A program made the translations under genes and the position numbers. A stretch of 8,730 nucleotides of DNA from Treponema sp. (GTDB lineage: Bacteria > Spirochaetota > Spirochaetia > Treponematales > Breznakiellaceae), in the NCBI GenBank assembly GCA_031263435.1, contig JAISFT010000238.1, forward strand, positions 1 to 8,730, read 5' to 3'. Under the pieces are notes generated by a model. It made no database searches. It was not told the origin of the DNA and saw only the letters and a program-made list of their open reading frames with translations. Shown here one piece after another: positions 1 through 5,419 of this stretch (position 1 is its first letter; each line of letters begins with the position of its first letter).

Positions 1-1
1 T

Positions 2-301
2 CCCCTGTACGGCAGCGACAAGCCGGTATTTCTTTCGTCCTTTAAGCCGGACCGGAGGGGGGACCCCTTTGAGGAGCGGCCCCTGCTGGAACGCCTGGGG
101 CTCCATGCGGCGGAGCTGGCGCTGCCGGGCATGCTGCGCATGCCAAGCCTGCCCGGAAACCCGGATATCCGGCCGGAAGGCGCCGCCCCGCTGAGCTTAC
201 AGGCCCCCCTAAGCCGCGATATGGCAGCCCTTATCAAACAGATGGAGAAGCGGGGGGCCGGGGAGAATTTGGCCGGGATGATATATTCTGCCGGGGCTTA
301 A
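2..301 (+). CDS. C-terminal end of an unidentified protein (5' partial)
   Basis: An open frame enters from the left edge (first full codon at base 2) and runs 99 codons to TAA at 299-301. The other two plus-strand frames contain stops, and third positions are strongly G/C as in the neighbouring genes, so the frame looks coding. The visible residues start PLYGSDKPVFLSSF and end with a helical-looking segment (SRDMAALIKQMEKRGAGENL), followed by a short tail. There is no membrane segment, no cysteine cluster and no motif I recognise, so I assign no function. It converges on yqeC with only 29 bases between the two stop codons, and no convincing terminator hairpin with a T-run lies between them. 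The start and most of the protein lie outside the window. Confidence 0.6.
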   Translation, partial: PLYGSDKPVFLSSFKPDRRGDPFEERPLLERLGLHAAELALPGMLRMPSLPGNPDIRPEGAAPLSLQAPLSRDMAALIKQMEKRGAGENLAGMIYSAGA

Positions 302-330
302 TCCGGAGCCGGCAGGATGCTGCGTTTCAC

Positions 331-1176
331 CTACCGCAGAACTTCTACCTGGTTCCTCTCTACGGAACCGCAGATGATCCCCTCAAGGCCCGCAATAAAA
401 TCCCCAGGCAGAAGGGCTGCCAGTTCCCGGGCCTGCCGACGCTGTTCTTCATCTTCGGCCTGGTTAATAAAGAGCAGTTTCCTGCCCCGGGCAGCCGCGA
501 AAAGGCCCCGCCCCGTGCCGTTGCCCCGTCCGCCGGTCCCTGTTTTTCCGTCCATGCCCGCCGTAATTACCGCAGCAAGGTGGGCGGGGCCCAGAGTATC
601 CCCCTCCTCCGCGCCGCACAGGGCCGTAAACTGGGGGAGCCGGAAGACAAGCTCCGGCGAAACCTTCTTGCCTAGGGGGCTGATGGGGATAACGCCGATG
701 CTTACCGTGGTATACGGCGGAACAACCGGTTCATGCTCCGCCCAGCCCTTAAGGGGGAGGCCCCGGGAGCCGTCACCTTCAAGCAATACCAGGTCATAAG
801 CGGCGGTCATGGTTTCTAGGACATTGACCGGCAGGGCTTCCAGTTTACCGGTCTCCCGGTTCAACAAACCCGCCAGACTGATCCCCGCCGGGGGATTGCC
901 CCCCGCGGCCGGGGGGCACGCGGCATACTCCCCGGTAAAACAACCGTGATCGTAGCGGTGCAACTCGGGCCGCGGGGGGTACATTTTGGTGGTGGGGCTT
1001 ACCAGGACCCGCCGGCGCCGCTGGCTCTGGGCCAGGAGCCAGATAAGGGAGGTCTTCCCCCCGCTTCCGATAACCGTAAACACCGGCGCGGCGAACCCTG
1101 CGGCAGCCGTGCCCGTTCCGGCGGCATGTTCCGGCACTAAAAAACGTTCTTCAAACCAGCGGCTTAGGGATTCCAC
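331..1176 (-). CDS. yqeC: YqeC-family selenium cofactor (selenium-dependent hydroxylase) accessory protein
   Basis: This 281-residue protein matches the YqeC family, putative P-loop ATPases that co-occur with YqeB and selenium-dependent molybdenum hydroxylases and are thought to help mature or insert the selenium-containing cofactor. Their exact reaction is not established. Visible signatures are the Walker A-like GSGGKTS at residues 37-43, TTKM at 62-65, the acidic LLEGDGSR block at 131-138 (family consensus close to EADGSR), PLKGWAEHEP at 141-150 and a late NQ at 238-239. Length is near that of the family. Residues about 205-230 form a Gly/Thr/Arg-rich low-complexity stretch that looks like a lineage-specific loop. 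The start is GTG at 1174-1176, with AAAGG-like bases about ten positions upstream, and it overlaps the end of the DUF3343 gene by 13 bases, indicating translational coupling. No selenium hydroxylase or yqeB gene is in the window. Family assignment is firm; the molecular role is inferred. Confidence 0.88.
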   Translation of the reverse strand: MESLSRWFEERFLVPEHAAGTGTAAAGFAAPVFTVIGSGGKTSLIWLLAQSQRRRRVLVSPTTKMYPPRPELHRYDHGCFTGEYAACPPAAGGNPPAGISLAGLLNRETGKLEALPVNVLETMTAAYDLVLLEGDGSRGLPLKGWAEHEPVVPPYTTVSIGVIPISPLGKKVSPELVFRLPQFTALCGAEEGDTLGPAHLAAVITAGMDGKTGTGGRGNGTGRGLFAAARGRKLLFINQAEDEEQRRQARELAALLPGDFIAGLEGIICGSVERNQVEVLR

Positions 1177-1421
1177 AGGGTAAAAACCTTTTTACCGGGG
1201 GCTTCCACCCCATCCGCCGGCCGGCGTACCGCGTATATCTCCTGGAACCGGAACTCCGGCACGGATCGGGCCTGTTCCAGGTCTCCGGGACTTACCCGCA
1301 GACATATCCCGCAGCCCGCCCCAACCCCCCCGGGCAGGGGCATAACCCCCACCGCCAGCCCCGCGGCCAGAAGCCGCTTCTCCCCTTCAATCGCATCCCG
1401 GGTATTGGCAAAGACAAACAT
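1164..1421 (-). CDS. DUF3343 family small protein (putative Se/S carrier-like)
   Basis: This small soluble protein of 85 residues opens with MFVFANTRDAIEGEKRLL, the usual beginning of DUF3343 proteins, and carries the conserved PLPGGVGAGCGICLRV segment (residues 28-43) with a CxxC pair at C37 and C40. The family is named as putative selenium/sulfur carrier-like and recurs beside YqeB, YqeC, SelD and YedF homologues; a thiol or selenol carrier role is an inference from that association. I chose the ATG at 1419-1421 rather than the in-frame GTG at 1449-1451. The ATG has GAAG at a proper distance upstream and gives the normal family N-terminus, while the GTG has no close ribosome site and sits at the predicted transcription start. 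The stop overlaps the yqeC start by 13 bases. The pair is probably transcribed from the promoter at 1458-1486. Confidence 0.82.
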   Translation of the reverse strand: MFVFANTRDAIEGEKRLLAAGLAVGVMPLPGGVGAGCGICLRVSPGDLEQARSVPEFRFQEIYAVRRPADGVEAPGKKVFTLWNP

Positions 1422-1457
1422 AAATTCTTCAACGGAAAAAACTGCGGCCACAGAATA

Positions 1458-1486
1458 AGTATATGCTCCGGGGTATACCCCAACAA
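1458..1486 (-). promoter_or_regulatory. Predicted sigma-70-type promoter of the DUF3343-yqeC pair
   Basis: Reading the minus strand, TTGTTG (1481-1486) is followed after exactly 17 bases by TATACT (1458-1463), a five-of-six match to the -10 consensus with a weaker -35. Transcription would begin near 1450, giving a leader of about 30 bases before the ATG at 1421 with its GAAG ribosome site. The element lies in the gap between the FliL-like gene and DUF3343, so the selenium pair can be expressed independently of mscS. Confidence 0.5.
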
Positions 1487-1500
1487 GCCGGGCAGAGCAT
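1463..1500. repeat. Palindrome GGGGTATACCCC inside a longer inverted repeat, in the promoter spacer
   Basis: GGGGTATACCCC at 1470-1481 is a perfect 12-base palindrome. It fills most of the spacer between the predicted -35 and -10 and touches the -35. It is nested in a longer inverted repeat: ATGCTC (1463-1468) pairs with GAGCAT (1495-1500), and CGG (1469-1471) can pair with CCG (1488-1490). This geometry is typical of an operator bound by a dimeric repressor. A weak RNA hairpin at the end of the upstream transcript is the alternative, but there is no T-run to make it a standard terminator. Confidence 0.45.
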
Positions 1501-1520
1501 TAGGATTTTGAAACCGGCCC

Positions 1521-2177
1521 CTATTCCAGAATCAGGTAATCGTCAAATAGCAGAAGTTCTATGCTCCCCAGCCGCAGTTCATCGTTAAACTGCCGGAGAA
1601 GCTCGGCCTTGGCCTGCTGCTCGTCCAGGGAGTTCAGTTCGTCCCGGGAAAAAACCCCAAAGTAATCCCGGATAATCTGACGGAACCGGGGAACCTTTCC
1701 GGCCAGTTCCTCGATAAAAGGCTGGTCGGCGGAAGGATAGGGAAAAACAACGGACAGAACCACCGCTACCGATCCGGCCGCTATCCGCATAGGGCGGATG
1801 TCGGTAAACATGGCGGTTTGGGAAACAGACGCCGTCTCCCCGCCGTTCCCGGCGGCTTCGGCGGTCCGGGAGGAACCGCCGGAAAAGGACTGCGGATTCT
1901 TGACCAGGGTATACAGGGTGCCAATCAGGATGGTCAGAAACAGGCCGGCCGCTATAACGCCCAGAATAAGCGTAAGCCGCCGCAGACCCCGGCTCCGGGG
2001 CGCAGGGCCCGGCCGCTCTTTCCGGTTCCTCCCCGGCCGGCCGGTCTGTTCACGGATCCGGCGGGTCCGTTCCGCGGCGGCAAGCAGGCCCGGAGGAACA
2101 GAGCCTTCCTCCCCGCCGCCGGCAGGGAGGACAAAGGGGGCGGAATCCAATGGTCTGTGCCGGGTGCCCTTAGCCAA
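1521..2177 (-). CDS. FliL-like single-pass membrane protein
   Basis: The predicted protein has 218 residues. A basic, Pro/Arg/Gly-rich cytoplasmic N-terminus (about 1-65) is followed by one strong membrane helix (about 68-90, LTLILGVIAAGLFLTILIGT), a Gly/Ser/Ala linker and a C-terminal domain (about 127-218). That domain has the pattern of FliL: an extended VVLSVVFPYP strand, FIEELAGKVPRFRQIIRDYF, SRDELNSLDEQQAKAELLRQFNDEL, and a closing IELLLFDDYLIL strand. FliL supports the flagellar stator and motor; its membrane-distal domain has a stomatin-like fold. The cytoplasmic part is much longer than in classical FliL, so this is a paralogue rather than a certain motor component. I chose TTG at 2175-2177 as start because AGGAGAAGG lies six bases upstream, whereas the TTG at 2196-2198 has no ribosome site. 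It overlaps the mscS stop by 8 bases. No other flagellar gene is in the window. Confidence 0.68.
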   Translation of the reverse strand: MAKGTRHRPLDSAPFVLPAGGGEEGSVPPGLLAAAERTRRIREQTGRPGRNRKERPGPAPRSRGLRRLTLILGVIAAGLFLTILIGTLYTLVKNPQSFSGGSSRTAEAAGNGGETASVSQTAMFTDIRPMRIAAGSVAVVLSVVFPYPSADQPFIEELAGKVPRFRQIIRDYFGVFSRDELNSLDEQQAKAELLRQFNDELRLGSIELLLFDDYLILE

Positions 2178-3180
2178 GTTCGACCTTCTCCTCCGCAAAG
2201 CGGCGGAGTATCGTTAAATTTACCGCGCTTACGGTTTCTTCATAGTTTACCTGCTGGGACACAAAGTAGGTAAGGGATACCTGACAAACACCCCCCCCAA
2301 TCGAAAGAATCCCCACCAGCGGGGATGCGTCAAGGCCCGGCAGGGTCGAACAGATCTCCTTCAAAATACCCAGGGCCCCCTCAATCTTGTCCGGGCCGTT
2401 TTCGCTTTTCAGGCTGAAATTCTGAATCACCTTGACATGCGGGGCGGCGCTGACATTTTCGATGGGGGTGTTGGCAAAAATACTGTTGGGGATAATGATC
2501 ATCCGGTTTTCCGCGGTCCGCAGCCGGGAAGTCCTTACACCCATCTCGGTAATAACTCCATCGTAGGCGCCAATCTTAATCCTGTCGTTCAGCTTAAAGG
2601 GCCGGTCCATAAAAACCGTAATCGAACCAAAAAAATTGGAAAGCGTATCCTTGGAAGCCAGGGCCAGGGCGGCGCCCCCCAGGCCCAAACCGGCCATCAG
2701 GGCGCTCACATTGTAGCCCAGGGCCCGCAGGATCAGGGCGCCGGCAATAAGGGAAATAGCTGTCTTAAAAAATTTACGGAGCAGGGGCCGTATATCGGTC
2801 TCCGACCCGCCCAACTGGCCGGGGGCCAGGTGCAGGGTCATCGCATCGACAACCCGGAATACGGCCCAGGCCACAACGGCAATAAAGGCGGATTCCAGCC
2901 CCCGGTTGATCCACAGGTCCACCTGTTCGTGGAATTCCAGTTCCTTAATCCCAATACCCGCCCCTGCCAGGGCCACCGTTATGCCCAGGGGCTTCTCCAG
3001 CACCCCCACCAGGATATCGTCAATATTGGTACTGGTTTTCCGGCAAATATGCTTAAGGATCCCCCGCATGACAAGGGAGCAGAGCCCCCCCACCCCCAAA
3101 CCACCCAGGATAAAGGCAAGGCTCAGCAGCCACTGTCCTACGGTGTTATTGAAAAGGATCGTGCCCAAAAATTCGTCCAT
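2170..3180 (-). CDS. mscS: Small-conductance mechanosensitive channel (MscS family)
   Basis: The 336-residue product is an MscS-type channel that opens under membrane tension to release solutes during hypo-osmotic shock. Hydrophobic helices lie at about 14-40, 63-78, 95-118 and 137-152. They are followed by the pore-lining Gly/Ala helix (about 156-176, SALMAGLGLGGAALALASKD) and the MscS hallmark TLSNFFGSITVFMDRPFKLNDRI (179-201). The beta domain follows (GVITEMGVRTSRLRTAENRMIIIPNS, about 208-233), then a cytoplasmic alpha/beta domain. It is somewhat longer than E. coli MscS (286 residues), with an extra N-terminal membrane segment. An upstream in-frame extension exists, but the ATG at 3178-3180 with AGGCGGGG before it fits best, because the predicted promoter lies inside the extension. 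An eight-G run on the coding strand (2291-2298) encodes residues 295-297. It heads an operon with the FliL-like gene and is divergent from the cupin gene. Confidence 0.92.
   Translation of the reverse strand: MDEFLGTILFNNTVGQWLLSLAFILGGLGVGGLCSLVMRGILKHICRKTSTNIDDILVGVLEKPLGITVALAGAGIGIKELEFHEQVDLWINRGLESAFIAVVAWAVFRVVDAMTLHLAPGQLGGSETDIRPLLRKFFKTAISLIAGALILRALGYNVSALMAGLGLGGAALALASKDTLSNFFGSITVFMDRPFKLNDRIKIGAYDGVITEMGVRTSRLRTAENRMIIIPNSIFANTPIENVSAAPHVKVIQNFSLKSENGPDKIEGALGILKEICSTLPGLDASPLVGILSIGGGVCQVSLTYFVSQQVNYEETVSAVNLTILRRFAEEKVELG
2184..2195 (-). promoter_or_regulatory. Ribosome binding site of the FliL-like gene, inside the 3' end of mscS
   Basis: The minus strand reads CGGAGGAGAAGG here, an A/G-rich Shine-Dalgarno region six bases before TTG at 2177. 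It lies within the last codons of mscS, so ribosomes finishing mscS arrive directly at the next start. This decides the start codon and supports translational coupling. Confidence 0.6.
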
Positions 3181-3211
3181 CCGGCCCCGCCTGTTCTTTG
3201 GTTCAATCTCG

Positions 3212-3224
3212 TGGTAGTATACCA
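3212..3224. repeat. Inverted repeat TGGTA-GTA-TACCA between divergent mscS and cupin genes
   Basis: TGGTA (3212-3216) and TACCA (3220-3224) are perfect complements around a 3-base centre. The repeat covers the predicted mscS -10 and reaches the candidate cupin -10, a place where one bound dimer could control both genes. It is short, so chance is a real alternative. Confidence 0.35.
3216..3224 (-). promoter_or_regulatory. Predicted extended -10 promoter of mscS
   Basis: The minus strand reads TGGTATACT, an extended -10 (TGn before a five-of-six TATAAT match). No good -35 is present, as is common for extended -10 promoters. Transcription would start near 3208, leaving about 28 bases before the mscS ATG at 3180. 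On the opposite strand CATAAT (3223-3228) could be the cupin -10, with TTGGTT (3198-3203) as a poorly spaced -35 (19 bases), so the two divergent promoters may overlap. Confidence 0.42.
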
Positions 3225-3250
3225 TAATCCAAAACCCGGAGGGTAGTACT

Positions 3251-3595
3251 ATGCTCAATCAGCGCGGCGCCATGAAAGAAGAGACAAAAGAAAAAATGCG
3301 GGACGGAGAAGGGACCGTCCATTTTACCTATTTAGCGGACTGTGAAAAGGAGAAAAATATCCGTATGCTGGCGGAGGCAACACTGCCCCCCGGCGCGTCC
3401 ATCGGTTATCACCGGCACGACAACGAAACCGAATATTACCTCATCCTCTCCGGCGCGGGGGAAGTTAATGACAACGGCACGGTAAAACCGGTTAAGGCCG
3501 GGGATGCCATGATCACCGGAAACGGAGCCTCCCACAGCATAAAAAATACCGGGACCATTCCCCTGGTCTTCCACGCGGTTATCGTTACCTATTAA
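3251..3595 (+). CDS. Small single-domain cupin protein
   Basis: This 114-residue protein is a single conserved beta-barrel cupin, presumably cytoplasmic and metal binding. Cupin motif 1, G(X)5HXH(X)4E(X)6G, is complete: G48, H54, H56, E61 and G68. Motif 2 runs from G84 to N99 with the expected metal-ligand H95 (GNGASHSIKN); the usual proline is replaced by G90. All four usual metal ligands (two His and Glu in motif 1, one His in motif 2) are therefore present. Small cupins of this type include isomerases, dioxygenases and sugar- or signal-binding proteins, and sequence alone does not say which. The start at 3251 is backed by GGAGGG at 3238-3243 with a 7-base spacer; the later ATG at codon 8 has no such site. 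The gene is divergent from mscS and is followed by the M24 peptidase gene, which seems to have its own promoter. Confidence 0.85.
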   Translation: MLNQRGAMKEETKEKMRDGEGTVHFTYLADCEKEKNIRMLAEATLPPGASIGYHRHDNETEYYLILSGAGEVNDNGTVKPVKAGDAMITGNGASHSIKNTGTIPLVFHAVIVTY

Positions 3596-3609
3596 CGGAT
3601 GATACCCTA

Positions 3610-3638
3610 TTCCCAGGCCGAAGGGTTATCAGGATAAT
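3610..3638 (+). promoter_or_regulatory. Predicted sigma-70-type promoter of the M24 peptidase gene
   Basis: TTCCCA (3610-3615) and GATAAT (3633-3638) match the -35 and -10 consensus in four and five of six positions and are separated by exactly 17 bases. Transcription would start near 3645, about 30 bases before the ATG at 3677, whose ribosome site GAGG lies just upstream. An imperfect CCTATT...AATAGG repeat (about 3606-3641) surrounds the element. Confidence 0.42.
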
Positions 3639-3676
3639 AGGTTGTCAAACAAGCCCAATGAACTCAAGAGGAACCC

Positions 3677-4795
3677 ATGATTAATTATCAGAGCCGGCAG
3701 CAAAAAATATACGATGCAATGGCCCGGGAAGGCATTGCCCTGCTGGTCATTGAAGACACCGAGGGGCGGAAGAATCCGGCGCTGCGCTGGCTCTGCGGGC
3801 ACCCCCAGGATGCTATCCTCTGTCTTTCGGTGGATAAAAAATCCCTCCTGATCCCCTGGGACGTCAACATGGCCCTCCTCTACAGCAATGCCGACACGAC
3901 GCTGCCCTACGGGGAATTCGAGCGCCGGCCGGTAAAGGCCGTAAAGGGGGCCGCGGAAAAACTCAAGATCCCCCTGGGTTCAAAAATCGAAATAGCTCCG
4001 GTAACCCCCTACCCTTTGTTTCTGGACTATGTGGGCGCCCTTACCAATTACGATGTTATCTGCCGGGATACGGGGCTCCACGGGGAACTGGATAAACTGC
4101 GGGCCATAAAGGATGAGGAGGAGATCCGCATCTACCGCGAGGCTGCGGAGATTACCAACGATATTATTGCCCTGCTGGAAAAAAATATCCGTTCCGGGAA
4201 GATCCGCACGGAACTGGACGCCGCCCTGTTTATCGAGTCCGCCTCCCGCAAGCGGGGCTGCGAAGGCACCGGCTTTACCACGCTGGCGGCGGGGCCGGAG
4301 CGGAGTTTCGGCATCCATGCATTCCCCCCCTACACTGCGGCCCCCTTTGCCGGCAAGGGGCTTTCTATCCTGGATTTCGGCATTAAATACGCCGGTTATA
4401 CTACCGATGTAACCCTTACCTTTGTCCGGGAGCCCAGCTCCGCCCAGGAAAAGCTCGTTACCCTGACGGAAAAGGCCTATAAGCTGGCCCTTGGCCTTGT
4501 CAACAACGGTACGGGGACCCGGGAGATTGCCCGGGCGGTGGACGAATACTTTTTCAGTAAATCGAGAAAGGTTATGCCCCACGGCCTGGGCCACGGCATC
4601 GGTCTGGAAGAACACGAAAACCCCGCCATCCGCAACCGGGGGGACAACCCCTGGGTCTTCTGCCCCGGCATGGTCTTTACGCTGGAACCGGGGCTCTACG
4701 ATCCTATCCACGGCGGCTGCCGCCTGGAAAACGACATCCTCCTGACCGATTCCGGGGCGGAGGTCCTGACCACGGCGGCGATCATCTACTTGTAA
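3677..4795 (+). CDS. M24-family metallopeptidase (Xaa-Pro aminopeptidase/prolidase-like)
   Basis: The 372-residue protein has the two-domain layout of Xaa-Pro peptidases: an N-terminal creatinase-like domain (about 9-130) and a C-terminal pita-bread catalytic domain (about 140-372). It is likely a cytoplasmic enzyme that removes or cleaves residues next to proline using two metal ions. The five family metal ligands are visible: D233 and D244 (LDFGIKYAGYTTDVT), H306 in HGLGHGIGLEEHE, E337 in TLEPGLY and E351 in RLENDIL. The additional active-site histidines H214 and H313 are also in place. Nothing is missing, so the enzyme should be active. Whether it acts as an aminopeptidase, a dipeptidase or on another substrate cannot be told. 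The start ATG follows AGAGGA at good spacing. It ends 74 bases before a tRNA gene, and no strong terminator is seen in that gap. Confidence 0.9.
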   Translation: MINYQSRQQKIYDAMAREGIALLVIEDTEGRKNPALRWLCGHPQDAILCLSVDKKSLLIPWDVNMALLYSNADTTLPYGEFERRPVKAVKGAAEKLKIPLGSKIEIAPVTPYPLFLDYVGALTNYDVICRDTGLHGELDKLRAIKDEEEIRIYREAAEITNDIIALLEKNIRSGKIRTELDAALFIESASRKRGCEGTGFTTLAAGPERSFGIHAFPPYTAAPFAGKGLSILDFGIKYAGYTTDVTLTFVREPSSAQEKLVTLTEKAYKLALGLVNNGTGTREIARAVDEYFFSKSRKVMPHGLGHGIGLEEHENPAIRNRGDNPWVFCPGMVFTLEPGLYDPIHGGCRLENDILLTDSGAEVLTTAAIIYL

Positions 4796-4869
4796 CGATT
4801 CCCCTTCTTATGTCATACTGGCCGGTAGTGGTATGTTGAATCTGTCCCAGGCTGCTGGGCAGGACACCG

Positions 4870-4952
4870 GCCGGCGTGGTGGAATGGTAGACACGGCAGA
4901 CTCAAAATCTGCTGTCCGCGAGGATGTAAGAGTTCAAGTCTCTTCGCCGGTA
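4870..4952 (+). tRNA. tRNA-Leu (anticodon CAA)
   Basis: An 83-base class II tRNA can be folded by hand. The acceptor stem is GCCGGCG (4870-4876) with CGCCGGT (4945-4951), the first pair being G-U, and the discriminator is A4952. The anticodon stem GCAGA/TCTGC encloses the loop CTCAAAA with anticodon CAA at 4903-4905, which reads UUG. A long variable arm (TGTCC GCGA GGATG) and the T arm AAGAG-TTCAAGT-CTCTT follow. The long variable arm and A discriminator agree with leucine. The 3' CCA is not encoded and must be added. The hemerythrin gene starts only 29 bases downstream. Confidence 0.95.
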
Positions 4953-4981
4953 TGAGTTAATTCCTTGTCCTGCAGGGGGGC

Positions 4982-5392
4982 ATGATGTACAATTGGGATA
5001 AAAGTCTGGAGGTCGGGAACAGGATTATTGATGAGCAGCACCGGCAGCTCATTGATGCACTGAATAATTTTATAAATGCCCGCATGGAAAAGAAATCCAA
5101 CTCGGAATTAAGAAAAAGCCTGGATTTTCTGAATGATTATACGATCAAACATTTCTACGAAGAAGAGCAGCTTCAAAAAAAATATCAATACCCCGATTAT
5201 GAAAACCACAAAAAGCTCCACGAGGGGCTTAAGAAGGTGGTCAGGGAGCTGCAAATTCAGCTTATCATGAAGGGCCCCTCGGACGAGCTGTTTAACGATG
5301 TGCAGACAAAGGTGGGGGATTGGCTTGTAGCCCATATCAAAACCCAGGATACGCGGATAGGGACTTACCTGAAAAGCAAGGGCATAAGTTAA
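4982..5392 (+). CDS. Bacteriohemerythrin (oxygen-binding di-iron protein)
   Basis: This 136-residue single-domain protein is a bacteriohemerythrin, a four-helix bundle that reversibly binds oxygen at a non-heme di-iron site. All seven iron ligands are present in the expected pattern: H20 (DEQH), H57 and E61 (HFYEE), H76 and H80 (NHKKLH), H118 and D123 (HIKTQD). It has no signal peptide, so it is cytoplasmic, and no attached signalling domain, which favours oxygen carriage, buffering or protection over sensing. The ATG at 4982 or the adjacent one at 4985 could be used; AGGGGGG just upstream sits better spaced for 4985. It lies 29 bases after tRNA-Leu, so the two may share a transcript. It converges with the kinase gene, 27 bases separating the stop codons. 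Its base composition looks more A/T-rich than that of the genes to its left. Confidence 0.93.
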   Translation: MMYNWDKSLEVGNRIIDEQHRQLIDALNNFINARMEKKSNSELRKSLDFLNDYTIKHFYEEEQLQKKYQYPDYENHKKLHEGLKKVVRELQIQLIMKGPSDELFNDVQTKVGDWLVAHIKTQDTRIGTYLKSKGIS

Positions 5393-5419
5393 ATCCGGGG
5401 AAGGGGGGCATGGGCCGGC

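Noticed and set aside
302..330. Terminator between the left-edge gene and yqeC
   Set aside because: Only a 4-base GGCT/AGCC pairing could be found and no T-run follows.
1215..1226. Perfect palindrome CGCCGGCCGGCG
   Set aside because: It lies within DUF3343 coding sequence (Arg-Pro-Ala codons) in a region saturated with CCGG; it is best explained by composition.
1422..1451. GTG at 1449-1451 as start of the DUF3343 gene
   Set aside because: It coincides with the predicted transcription start, lacks a suitably spaced ribosome site and adds ten residues absent from typical family N-termini.
2437..3246. A 269-codon open frame on the plus strand opposite mscS
   Set aside because: Gly/Pro/Gln-rich shadow of the MscS gene; the MscS pore motif on the minus strand is unambiguous.
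3980..4711. A 243-codon minus-strand frame opposite the M24 peptidase
   Set aside because: The plus strand carries all five metal ligands of the M24 family; the antisense frame has no family features.
4814..4866. Two hairpins (CATACTG...TGGTATG and TGTCCCAG...CTGGGCAGGACA) as a terminator after the M24 gene
   Set aside because: Stems are short or bulged, and no T-run follows either, so rho-independent termination is not supported.
5393..5419. Bidirectional terminator between the hemerythrin and kinase genes
   Set aside because: The 27-base gap is G-rich with a GGCCGGCC palindrome at its edge but no T-runs and no long stem.
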